In this document: positions 1-11,664 of the stretch, in pieces
Layout of the letters: every line of letters starts with the position of its first letter
Numbering within the stretch: the stretch's first letter is position 1
The notes under the pieces: model-generated
The model's database searches: none
What the model was told of the DNA's origin: nothing
Seen by the model: the letters and a program-made list of their open reading frames with translations, nothing else
Assembly: GCA_963971225.1 (NCBI GenBank)
Contig: OZ020269.1
Span: forward strand, 82,188,450 to 82,252,449
Length of the DNA: 64,000 nucleotides
From: Melieria omissa
Lineage: Eukaryota > Arthropoda > Insecta > Diptera > Ulidiidae
Direction: 5' to 3'
Translations under genes and position numbers: made by a program

Positions 1-156
1 CAATGATTAAAGCAAACGGCGCATTAGTCCATTTGAATTAGAATCTCTTACTCAATCCACGTTTAATGGGGCCTCAAATTGAATGAAAAGCAAAAAATTA
101 ATCCGATATATAGCAATCAGACACATCACAATGACAACCCAGTCCAATTCAAGTTT

Positions 157-578
157 GATGAATATATCCTTATAATACTTACAAACTTCTTAAATTCGAC
201 TACTGACAGTGGAAAACATCTACAGCTAAATAAATTATTCAAATTGAATTATTTCAAAGTGAAATCGTATCCAGAACAATTTTTTTCCCTGTAAAAATGT
301 TTTGTGTTAACGCAATTCATATCCATTTAACTCTGGCAGCTTACCCATTATTCGACCACTCACTCATTCGATGAATATATCTTTATAATACCAAACTTCT
401 TAAATTCGACTACTGACAGTGAAAAAAATATGTACAGCTAACTAAATTATTCAAATTGAATTATTTCAAAGTAAAATATCCAAGACAAATATTTGTGCTG
501 TAAAAATGTTTTGTGTTAACGCAATTCATATCCATTTAACTCTGGCCGCTTACCCATTATTCGACCACTCACTCATTC
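157..578. repeat. Tandem duplication, two units of about 210 bp
   Basis: Unit 1 (157-369) and unit 2 (370-578) both start with gatgaatatatc and end with gaccactcactcattc. They differ by scattered substitutions and small indels, so the duplication is not recent. Short reading frames in the units show no protein resemblance that I recognise. Confidence 0.85.
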
Positions 579-2856
579 GCAGTGGCAGATGTCAAGTTCG
601 ACGCAGTCGTCGCTGAAATCATCGCCAACAGCTCTGAAATTATTTGCATTTCCACCTCCGCTCTGCTTCCGCTCACAATTGACAGAAGCCGCGCGAACCG
701 GCCACAAAATCATTTGTTCCGCCTGGTAAAACAGCAGACACAACTCTAACAAAAATTACACCACCACAACAACAACAGCAGCCATAACAATGTTAACAAT
801 ACAATAATAATAATAATATTGTAGCAACAACAACCGCAATAGTAACCGTCATAATCATCAGCAGCAGCCGACGCTGTGGCGGCACAATGTGGGCCGCATT
901 TGCCTTCGCCTTAGCCTCCCACACGAATACAACAAAAATTAAATAAGGGAAAAAACTAAAGCTCCATCACTTTCCGGTACATTGCACTAGAAATTCGTTT
1001 CTCTTCAATGCTTTAGGGGAGAAAATGCTATATTTTCTCTCCTTCAGTGGCATACAAATTCGTTGGTCGTGTGCGACTGGTGAGAAACTATGCAAATTTA
1101 AAAGCTTATAACAAACAGTCACTTAAATTTAGTCATTCTTAATATATATAAACCAATTCTGTGTATACAAGACTATTTATATTTATAATCTAAAAGCTAA
1201 AAGAAGTAAAACCTACTAAAGTTAAAACCCATTAAATAAAAGTGAAAAGTAAAGTTCTGCAAATTTGGGTAAATTCAGCAACTATTGTAATATTTACCTT
1301 ATGAGCTCGCTATTCTCAACTTACCAGTTCAATTCGTATTCTTACATAATTCGAAATACTTTTGTGTTTTATTAAATAAAGTAATATTTTTTTCTACTGG
1401 CATAGTCAACATTTACCTATTTCCCGCTCCACATCCGTCAAAGTCTGCGTTACGGCACCGATGAACTGAACGACCTAATAAAATGTATAATGCCAACACT
1501 TGGAGCGAAAGTAGACAAAGGCAACACTGAAATGGCGAAAACGGGCGCCCGAGCAGCAGACATAATGTAATAAACGTTTTAACCAGCATAATTTTAGGCG
1601 CATAAAGAAGATATGAATTTAAGATTTGGCCCAAAATCTGACAGACGTTGCCATCGGGCTGTCGCTCGGTCTGTTTCTCTATTTGTCTGTCTGGCTGCTT
1701 GTCTGGCTGCCTTTTACATGTCGGTCTGGTTTGCTAGTCTTGAACGCGATGAGTTTGTTTTGTTGTTGTGATTTTATTTCATTGCCGGTGCCATATGTTG
1801 TCAGTGGATTTAGCTGTTGAATGGCGATACGACGCCCCTACCACCGCTACGTGCCTCATTTATGGCCGCACACACACACACATATGCGTACATACATACA
1901 GTTTGTAATATTTGTTGTCCTAAAGCGAAACTCTTATTTCGCCGACAGCACGTAAGAGCGGCGACGGCGTGAAATTTTCGCTCAAATTGTCCTTTATTTA
2001 TTTATACCTTTCTGCTGTGCTAAATAATATTATCCAAGCGATTATCTGGGCATTAGTGCGTGGCACTCGGATGCAACTACAGCGTGCACGGTTAGCGTTC
2101 GTCTGCTGCCAGCCACGAGTCGACGCTGATGCGTCGTAATGTGTTGATGTTATTATTGTTGTTGCTTCCGGGCGTTAGATTCTGTGTGAGCATATTTTTT
2201 TCGGGCTAGCCCGAGACTTTGTTTTGTCTTATCTTTGAATGATTTTATTGGCGAATTTACTTTCCTAGCTTTGGGCTGGATTTTAAATTGTGTACATGCA
2301 GTGTGTTGCACTTAAGTTTTATCTCCCGCAACGCTGTTGTTGTGTGTGTGTGTGTGTGCGAGTGTACGTTTGGGTCTGTAACTTTCGACAAACTTTATTC
2401 GTTCAGTATGCGTTGACTAAAGAACATTTTGAAAGCCTAGCTGCGGGCTCTAATGTGTTCAGTATCCGCCAATTGACAATAGTTACCCGGTAACAGTGTG
2501 GGAGTCGATTAACATTTATTTTGATATTATGTTGGTATTGTTGTCATTACACGTACTACATGGTAAGGTACTAAGGTCAAGTGAACATAAATTGTCACAA
2601 GAACGCTGAACAATCAGAAATAATGACTGAGAATATAAACATTGCTCACGATACAAAATTCGTGTTGGGAAAATGAGTTAATAAAAATGAGTTAGTGTTA
2701 AGTAGCAACAGCAACATACGAAGTGATGTCATTCGAAAATTAAATGTAGAAGATTTTCAGATAAGGAGCGATACATACCTATTCACTAATGTCCAACCGA
2801 AGGTAAATTTTCGGCCTAAGCAGAAGCAGAATATTCGGCATAACTAAAATATTCGA
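579..2856. other. Non-coding stretch
   Basis: No supported gene. CAA/AAC-rich runs lie near 745-850, typical of fly intergenic or intronic DNA. A (GT)n microsatellite lies at about 2340-2358. The short open frames here are low-complexity and look like chance. Confidence 0.6.
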
Positions 2857-3345
2857 TTAACCCATTGCTACCTAATGGGTAAAATTTTACCCATGAAAAC
2901 TGACTTTTTAAAAAAATTACAGAAAAGTTCGTGGTAGAGATATCTCAAAATCATTGATAGGGATGGTTGGGGTAAAGATGGAACTACCTTAGTCTAGTGG
3001 AGGTCACCCTAAAATTCCGCCATCTAGCTAGAGTTACCAGACTCCAAAAATTGTGATTTTTCCGTAGGTACATTTTCCATTTTCCATTTTCTGTGAAACG
3101 TAGTGGCCCTACAACCTCACAAAAATCTACCTTCTAACTCACCAGTAAACAATACTTCTTTTGCTCACGTGTTTAGCTGATCACATTAAAAAGTATGGGA
3201 AAAAGCTACTATGCTGCCGAACGGGTACAAAATACCCAATGAATTTGAAATTTTGTTTCTGATCATTTTGGGTCAATTCCAGGTCGTGTTTGAAATTTTA
3301 TCAAAATCGTATGGGCGGAACTTGCACCCGGCAGCAATGGGTTAA
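2857..3345. mobile_element. TTAA-flanked MITE (piggyBac-like ends)
   Basis: The element body is 2861-3341 (481 bp). It starts CCCATTGCTACC and ends GGCAGCAATGGG, which are inverted repeats with one mismatch. TTAA stands directly outside both ends (2857-2860 and 3342-3345), matching piggyBac-type target duplication. No transposase is encoded. It sits inside a TTCGG-rich repeat (see findings). Confidence 0.75.
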
Positions 3346-4378
3346 GGAAAAAAACTCAACAAATTTTGCCATTCTTTCTAATTGATTTATTTGTTCCACT
3401 TAAGCATTAATACAAAATATATACATATATTTTGGTAAAAAAAAAACCAAAGACAGTTTTAGAATTCAGTTAGCTGATGAAAACTAAGTTTTAGTAATCG
3501 CAAATTCGATTCTGAAATATCGATAAAACTGATTTGATAAAATACTTCGGAACAGAGCAAATTTCTTAACAAAACGAAAACCTTCGGCTAAAGTATTCAG
3601 CTACTTTTGCCGAAACCGAAGGATAAGATTTAAAATTGGCATTATAAGCCGAATACCGAAAACGAATATTCTGTTGGTATTCGGTATTTATATTCACGAA
3701 ATATATTGAAATCGAGAAAGTTCTGTAAAAAATGGGGAAAAAACGTGGAGACGATGGTTCATATAAAATCTAAATGTCAAGATGCCTAAATCAGTAAAAT
3801 TGTCACATTTGGAGGAAAAAACGTATTCGAGAAATAGTAAACAAGGTCTCCAAAAGCATCAGTGAATTTTGAAATAAGCTCTACAAACACAACAGATCGT
3901 TGTAAACCGTTGTCAGCCATCTTGGTAAATATATAGAAAGGGTAGACATATGAGCCAACGTACTAGGCTCAGGGTGGAGGGGTAAATGCTCAGCGAAATA
4001 TCTTCTACTGGTATCAGGTTTGAGTTTTTTGGATTTGATGGATTAACTTAAACATTCACCCAATCGTGAGCATTTTTTTTTAATTTTTTACAACACATTT
4101 ACATTTTTAATAGAAAATATCTTTTCTCAAACACCTTTTATAGGGATATTTTGGTATGCTTTTCAGGATTGTACTCCTGAGCGATAATTTAGGGCCCTGA
4201 GATATACATAAAGAAGTCAAACATACCCGGATGTATTTTAATATCGTTAGGTAATATTTACGAATTCTTCCTAAACAAATCTGGTATTTTCTCACGGTTT
4301 TTCTCAGGTAATCGGTTCCCATTTGATTCTTGTATCCTTTGTTAACCGTCAGACTCTCTAGAAAAAAGTCGTCAAGCA
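3346..4378. other. Non-coding stretch with TTCGG/CCGAA words
   Basis: Clusters of TTCGG, GCCGAA and ATTCGG on both strands (3545-3695) echo similar words at 2795-2855 on the other side of the MITE. They probably belong to one older repeat that the MITE split. No gene is visible. Confidence 0.5.
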
Positions 4379-4615
4379 TTAACCCTTTGCGACCGTATTA
4401 ATTTTATATATGGGTGTCATGCTGGTCGGAATTAATTTTCGTTGAAAAAACAGTAATACACGGATTAGATACAGTATGCAAGATTGTGAAGGAAAAATAA
4501 AATTTATTAATTCTTTTCAAAACTTAAGATACATGGTGGCTGAGAGCAGACATACGACTGGAATGGTAAAAAAGCTTTGGTGGCTGAGAGCAGACATACT
4601 GTCGCAAAGGGTTAA
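4379..4615. mobile_element. TTAA-flanked MITE (piggyBac-like ends)
   Basis: The body is 4383-4611 (229 bp). The ends are CCCTTTGCGAC and GTCGCAAAGGG, an exact 11-bp inverted repeat, with TTAA outside each. Near the right end the word tggctgagagcagacatac occurs twice about 46 bp apart. No coding capacity. Confidence 0.8.
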
Positions 4616-6839
4616 ACTACTACTATCCAAGTAAATAATAAATAATTGAAATTAATATGACTTGGACTTTTGTTTTCGTTCGTCTTTTGTTCACTTTTTT
4701 GAATGGCTGTTGTCTTTTTCGCATACAAGCTTCGTCGATTTATAACTCGACACGGGAAACTGTTGAGTGTAATAATTTTTAAAGTAATTTAAGAATGTTC
4801 ATAATTTCTTTCCCCCTTTTCTTATTATTTATTAAGTGTCTGTGATTTTAACACATCATTGATCATAGAAGATATAAGAATTGTTTGTGCCAAATTCTAT
4901 ATCGAAATGTATATATATATATATGTATAATGTATATAGGACATTACATTCCATTTTTCAAAGATATCTTCATATCAAAGATACTTTTACACGTATAATT
5001 TTCACCAAACAGATCAAAGGCTTTTGATGCTAACTTTCAAGTTGTCTTTTATGAAATAATTATATTATGCATAAATTTGAATAAAATAAGAGCAATAAAA
5101 CATCCTATCAGAAACACAAAGGGGGCCCCTAACTTTCACCATACGGAGGCGTTTCTCCTGCGAGACGATTGGCTTATCAGTCACCCTGGCAGAATTTCAA
5201 TTGATTAACTTATGCTTTCAAAGTATGTAAAGTGAACAAGGCGAAAATAAAGGAAGTAAAAATAAGTTTAAAAAAACCTGCCAAGCACTGAGTTTCACTT
5301 ACAAAAGAGTAATTAGTGTTAATAATTTCGAAATCGAAAGTCTGCACATTTCAATCAACATCAACCATAAAGCCATCATGTGATCGTTGCAAATTTCTAC
5401 TTCCCGCCTCCTCTGGCTATTTTCTTTGGCAGCAGAAAGTGTTTTGTCCTGGCTTAGTTTTAATCCCACGCAAATTTTTCAACCATTTCACTCCCCCACC
5501 CCCCTTGGCAAATGGCACTTAACTAAAAACTACCGAAAAGCCTGCCATCACTCTGCAATCTCCTCATCCACTTCGCCGACACTTTCGTGTTCGCTTGGCT
5601 AGCAACAAAAAATGACAAGAACAGCAGAAAACTGCTCAACTCATTTAACGCTGTAGTCCTCCGGTTTTCAGCTCCGTCGACTTTGCCTACTCGCCTATCT
5701 GTTTGTGCGGCTGTCATAGAGGAGCCAAGTCAGCGCAAAAAATGCGAGACCGAGCAAAAGCCGTCGAATCATTCCAGCTTGTGGTAGTTCATGGCAACGA
5801 ATGCAAACAAAAAATGAATACAAAAACAACACGAAATAACAACGAGAGCAGCGAAATCAACAGCAAGCTGAGCAATGGCAACGACATTTTTGACAAGCAA
5901 CAACGGAGCGCTGCAATTTTCATACGCTTTACCCTTATTTGTTGGTTTTGTTGGTGTCTTTTGTATATTTTTTATTCACTAACGTTGACATTTCCGTCGA
6001 CAACTTTGACAGCTGCACGCACACAGGGTTCGGCGTCGTTCAGCATAAGTCAAAAGCGCAAGTCAAAAATGTCGACAACAACAACAAACATCACGACAAT
6101 AACGACAACGAGAACTAGCAGCGACAACGGCACCAAAACCGATGATGAATTGCAAGCGCCAACTGACAAAAAGGTGGCAGGTGGCAGCTTGGCGCAATAT
6201 TTCGCCTTTTGTGCTCCTCACTTCGGGATTGTTTTTCGTGTTGATTGTTTTTCCTTCGTTTTTAGTTTATTTACAGCACAACAGCAACAAAATTTAAGTG
6301 AACGAGTATAAAAATGGGCGGCCAGAAAATGAAAGGACGTAATGAATGGCATGACTCAATGAATAACTGAAAGAATGACTGAATAAATGAATGAATGTGT
6401 GCAATGCTGTTGTGGGCACAAACTCGCATAATAGAGAGATGAAAATAACTACAGCCAGTCGTCGTTGGCACCACCACTCCCTCCACTCCCACCGCAAGGT
6501 TCCTTGACATCACTGCTGATGAGTTTCCCCAAAAACAAAAACCAGAAATGAAAATGAGCAGCGCTATTAAGTTGACGACCGACACAAACGCTTCGGCGGC
6601 TGTTTTGCGAGTATCCACGGTGTGTAGAAAGTGGCAAATGAGTTGCGCAAACGAGGGAGACTAAAGTTGAAAAGATGAACTTCAGCAGAAGAAAAAATTG
6701 ATGAGTCGCGGTGAATTCCTTAGAAATATGTTTAAAGTTTAACATAAAATTAAACAAAAATTGTTATAGGTCTAATTTATTTTTATTGCCATTAGGGTAT
6801 TTAGCGAATCACCGGCAAAAACAGCAGCAACACGTGTAA
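4616..6839. other. Non-coding stretch
   Basis: A TA-rich run lies at about 4906-4925. From 5300 to 6700 the sequence is richer in CAA and CGA triplets and has several open frames, the longest 202 codons at 5703-6311. Those frames translate to Thr/Asn/Ser-rich low-complexity sequence and I do not call them genes. Confidence 0.5.
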
Positions 6840-7345
6840 AAATAATTCATAGAAACCTTATGAACGGCGTTCTTAAACCTTTATTTTGAACTTTTTATGA
6901 AACAGGCATACATTTTTTTTATTTTTTCATAAAATGTATAAAACAGTTCATACATGTTTTTGAACGCGTTCATAATACTTGTGAAACTTCGTTCATAAAA
7001 CATTTCATAAGAGCCGAATCTCACGTTTTTTGTTCGGGTACGAGCCGAGCGGGCAGGCTACCTTTATTTTGATTTTTTTATGAAAAATTCATAAATTGTT
7101 TAATTTTTTGCATACACTTTTTATGAATAAAATCAAATATATTATGAATTTCGTTCATAAATGTTGGGGTTTATGAATAAGGCGTTCATAGAATTTATGA
7201 ATACATTCGTAAAGTTTATGAACACAATCATGAGTGTTCAGTAAACCCGAAATTTTATGAATGCATTCATAAACTTTTTCACTGGTTCAAAAATTATGAA
7301 TATGTGCATAAATTTTATGCACAAATTCACACATTTTTTGAACGT
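6840..7345. repeat. Dense TTCATAA / TTATGAA word cluster
   Basis: Within about 500 bp the heptamer TTCATAA or its complement TTATGAA recurs every 20-40 bp, on both strands, in otherwise non-repetitive AT-rich sequence. The overall shape suggests an internally repetitive, fold-prone dispersed repeat. No clear terminal inverted repeat or target duplication was found. Confidence 0.6.
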
Positions 7346-9069
7346 TTTTCGTTCCGTGTATCAATGCACAGAATTCTCTCAGACTTCACATGGTGTTTAT
7401 TGTATTTAGTTTCTAAAGTTTCAGCTCGCAACACCACTTAGCCTTAAATCTACTATTTAATCTAAATTATCTTCGCTAGATCTTTTCTGATAATATTTAA
7501 TCCCTATTCCCAGCCCTGATCCTAGCGAAGCAAAGAGAATTCTGAAACATTTGCAAAGCAAGTACCGGGAACTCGGTTCATCGGTCCGAAACCTAGCTAG
7601 CACCAACTTAATACTCCCATACTGGAAATACATACTGGATAAAACTACCAGGAATTTGGCGTTTTAAAGGACTATTGAGCTTATACAACAATGTCGAACA
7701 GTCCTTAAAGAGCACTGCAAACTGAGAAACCATGTTTCAAAATTTGAAATCTGCCATAACGAATCTTCCAGGTTATCTGGAGACGGTGGCAACAGCTATT
7801 GAAGTTCTGGGACTGCCCAGCTTAATTTTTAGTTATGCAGCGCAAGCAGGGTTCGTACCGCATGTGGAAATATGAACTTAAAACTGTAAAGCCGAGAAGA
7901 ATGCTCGGTTTCCTGCAGTTATTAGAACCAAGTCATGAACTCCGGTCCAGCGAGAGGAACAGTAGACAATTGGTCGATGTAATCTATGATTTTAATAATA
8001 TATTTATCGCCAACTATGGAAGGGGCTAACGTACAAAATCTACCAGTTTCATGAAGTGTCTAAGTTCATAAGAAAGGTTTTGAAGACTATGTGACCGATG
8101 TAAACAATTCTTTGACTATTGTACAATTTGCTCAGTGCAAAGTTTAAGTTTATGGTGACATTTTGTAAGTCATTCATTGATCTTCTGAAATATTTCATAC
8201 CAACGTCCATATCCAACAAATTAGAGTCCGTAATATTTTCCAGGTTTCATTGGCGAAGCCCCGAAAGTCATCATATGGACATATCCATCTGCAAATATTT
8301 GCCTTACAAGCACATCCAACATTCGACTTACTTTGACTTTAATAAAAGGTTAAGTTGCTGAAGCATAAATCAATTATTGGAATCCCTGATGTATGGTTTC
8401 CATGGCATAAACAGAGGTCATCAAAAATTCCAAAGACAATGTAACAAAAGCAAACCTGCATAAAAGTGACAAATAAAAGTTAAACATTTATTTTTGTTTC
8501 CACGCGCGAACCATATTTCAACTAAGAGCAAAGTTCAATGCAAAGTTCAAAAACTATTTCAGCTTACAACGTTCAAGTAGTCATTTAGGGTCAAGTTTCA
8601 GCGTTTTCAAATATTTTTCAGCACTGGAAGCAACTTAAGGATTCCTTCGAACTTGAATTATTTTTGCAACGCGGAGGCGGCAACGAAAACGACAACGAAA
8701 CGTTATTAACTTTCACAAAAAATAACTTTACGCTGAATTCGCTCTAAATAAAAAAGCAGCAAAATGTTGAGAGGGATAAAAAATATATTCGAAGCAAGCA
8801 AAAAGCATAAATGGAAGCAAGTAAGACCTGCGAACAAACAAATGTCGCTTTAGATAACCACGACAGCGACGTTTAAAGTTCAACTCACTAAAATTTGTTT
8901 TCTCACATAATTATTTAATACAGTTATTGCATACAAAGTTAGGTTAGGTTTAAGTGGCTGTCTGACTGTTTGAATATAGGCCACAAATAAGCTCGCTGCG
9001 ATACTACAATGAAGAAATGATATTGTAAAGAAACTAATATATAAAACAATAACCAAACACCTGTACACA
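7346..9069. other. Non-coding stretch
   Basis: No gene is supported. A 48-codon frame at about 7731-7876 and overlapping frames up to 8029 look somewhat protein-like but match no family I know. AAC-rich and CGA-rich patches lie at 8660-8720. Confidence 0.4.
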
Positions 9070-9071
9070 TA

Positions 9072-10731
9072 CACTAGTCAGAATAAGTTTGCGTACAGGC
9101 AAGTCAAAAATATTTTATGATTAATTTTGACCTCAAAAATGGGTTCTCTGTTTATAAAAACTTATCCACATTATTCATATATGCCTTAACTGCACTTTTT
9201 GTTCTGTTTTAGATGAATTAAAATAATAATTTTCCATGTATTCGTATTTATTGACAATATACTCACAAAACGGTGCAGAATAAGTTTGCGTACAAAACTA
9301 ATAACGGGAACTTCCGGTTATGCTCTTTATTTTTTTTGGAAAATTTGTATTCCATTGAACGGTAAACGGACTTGTAAGTTATTTGGAACCGTATATGTGC
9401 TTGAAATTTTATAGAAAGCAATAGAATTCAACAGAAAAATATTAAAAATGGATAAAGAATAATCTTACAAAAACTTTTCAAAATTGACAAAAAATTTCAT
9501 GAAATTAGGGAAACTTTTGGGAGAGCACATTCGTCATTTCAAAAAGCCATCTTAAATCTAAAAAAAAACAGAAAATCTTGTTTGGTTACTACGATCTGAC
9601 CATTTTCTTAAGTTACCCGAGCAAGAGGATTCGATTGTTTGCGATCAGTGCATCACAATCTAAGGCTAGTTGCATCCAATATCTTCAGAAATGTACAGAA
9701 ATATTTTATAAACCACATTAGCAGTGACTTTATAAGAAAAGTTCTGAAAAAAACATACTTCCCCTACATAACAGCATGTAAGAAGCCCATATTTAGCTTA
9801 CTTACAAGAAGCACAGAATTGCTTTCGTAAAAGAGTCCATCAAGGAGTCTAAAAAACCGGATTTCCGGGACGAAATATTGTTATCTATAGAAAGTGGGAC
9901 CTTTCATTATTATCTGATAATGGTTTGGCATATTTGGCATTAAAAGGCATCAACTAATTTGAACAGGATCCTGTTAATAACAAAAATCTGAAATTAACAG
10001 TGAAGCATAGCATATGTGGAGATATGGTATGGGGCTGCATGTCAGGAAAAGGAGTGAGCAGGCTGTGTTGTTTTATTCAGAAATGCTTCCGGGGGGTTAT
10101 TTACATATTCTAAAAGCTTATGTAAGCCAAGGTTTCAAAACTTTGGATCAGATTCCAACATATATTTTCAACCTTAGCGCGCAATGCATACGATGCGAAG
10201 CTATGTTTGCTATTAACTGGCTCAACAAAGCTGCGAAAGTCCCTCCCTAGTCACCTACCGTGCATCTAATTGAGTATATAAGGGGTTCAGTTAAGCCCTG
10301 AGCCCAACAACACTCCATCTTCTAAGATATAGTTAACCAATACAACAATTCAAGGATATAACAAAATAACCGCTGAAAAAACACCGAATTTAAAAAAATT
10401 TGCGCCAAAACTTCTGCAGGGAGTTCAAGCGAGAAAATAAAATTCACAAAGTTATTAATTTTTGGACAAAACTTAGTTTCAATTGAATTTTAACTACATA
10501 GTCTCATCTTGTACGCAAACTTTTTCTGAGGTGAATTCATAACATATTTTGTTTTTGGCCCTCCTTCTACAGTTTGGTCAAGTTTTTGTTATTATTATCT
10601 TAATGGAATAAAAGAACTAAGTTTACGGAAAAAATAAAAAATATTTTGTTTTTGAAAAATTACTTTAAGTGATTTATTTTTCATATGAAAAAACTACGTA
10701 CCCCTTGTACGCAAACTTATTCTGACTAGTG
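9072..10731. mobile_element. Tc1-like DNA transposon with IR/DR ends, inactive
   Basis: The element is 1660 bp with a perfect 26-bp inverted repeat (9072-9097 and 10706-10731) starting CACTAGTCAGAATAAG. TA lies directly outside both ends, the Tc1/mariner target duplication. A second copy of the end word lies about 200 bp inside each end (9276-9294 and 10510-10530), giving the inverted-repeat/direct-repeat layout known from Minos, Paris and Sleeping Beauty. Between them a dead transposase is recognisable on the plus strand. Confidence 0.9.
9540..10330 (+). pseudogene. Tc1-like transposase remnant
   Basis: Translated pieces in shifting frames follow the order of a Tc1 transposase. A paired-like helix-turn-helix region lies at about 9630-9740 (contains RSVHHNLRLVASN). 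The Tc1 hallmark MVWGCMSGKGVSRL is read at about 10025-10070, the position of the conserved VWGCFS-type motif. Stops and frameshifts separate the pieces, and no complete DDE triad can be read. It cannot make a full transposase. The matching ends suggest the element could still be moved by a related enzyme in trans (inference). Confidence 0.8.
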
Positions 10732-10733
10732 TA

Positions 10734-11520
10734 TGTTAGTATAGCCGTGACAGACATCAGGCTTTTGTATTACAAACAATGCTGCAATGAAAGCTTTTAG
10801 TACTTTAAAAAACCTTTTAGTAATACCATAGTAGAAATGTTACAGACATATGGCTTCTGCTATGATACAAATCTTCGTTGTCGAATCATTTCAGAAATTT
10901 GTTTAAACTGATAGCACATTTTCAGACAAAATTTTTTAATTTTTTATTTTATTTTTTTTTTATAATAATATTTGTACAATAGTTAATATTCTACAAATAA
11001 GTACCTAGGAGCACTGGCAGCAGAGGCCTTTGGCTGGTTCAGGCAAAAATTTTGACGACTCCGGGTATTCAATATGATATATTTTGTCAAAATATGTCGT
11101 CTGCCACAATTCATTACTGAAATTACTTAAAAAAATATATTATGAATTCTGCATAATTATTTCAAATAATTTTAGTTATGCCAGGAAGAAAAAATCGGCG
11201 TTACATTGTCACTTCTTAAATATTTGTTTAAGGAATTTTCATATTGAGACTTAAATGTTAATTTTTTTCTTTTTTAATTCTGTTTCTGTTCTGTTTCTCT
11301 AAAAGAGACCTGACCATGAGCGGTTTATATCTATTTGTATATTTCTTGTTTGTATAATATGTAACTTAAGTGCTCCATAAAAACTTGATGGGGTATCCCA
11401 CACCCAATTTAAATGTCGTAAACATCCGTCGACTATTTCGGTTAGCATTAAAAATTTTAACATACGTTAATTACTTCTGCATGGCAACTACGCTAAAAAG
11501 TGAGGTGTGGTCTGCATACC
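10734..11520. other. Non-coding stretch
   Basis: AT-rich sequence without a supported gene. Poly-T runs lie at 10925-10965. Confidence 0.5.
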
Positions 11521-11664
11521 CAGTGGCGCATACAGGATTTCATTTTGGATCAGTTTTGCGTACAACTTTTGAGCCGATTACCATTCAAAACCATATTTTG
11601 TACCAGCAATTTTTGTGTTTTGGGGGTTGGAACTCACAACCCCCTCCCCCTGCATGTGCCACTG
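11521..11664. mobile_element. hAT-type MITE
   Basis: A 144-bp element starting CAGTGGCGCATACAGG and ending CCTGCATGTGCCACTG, an inverted repeat with two mismatches. The 8 bp outside each end (tgcatacc and ggcatatc) agree at six of eight places, as expected for an old hAT 8-bp target duplication. No coding capacity. Confidence 0.7.

Noticed and set aside
5703..6311. 202-codon plus-strand frame
   Set aside because: Thr/Asn/Ser-rich translation from CAA/ACA repeats, no domain, no splice or start context; looks like open low-complexity DNA.
8939..8955. Telomere-like GGTTAGG words (also near 21915)
   Set aside because: Only one to two units, and Diptera lack TTAGG telomeres; chance.
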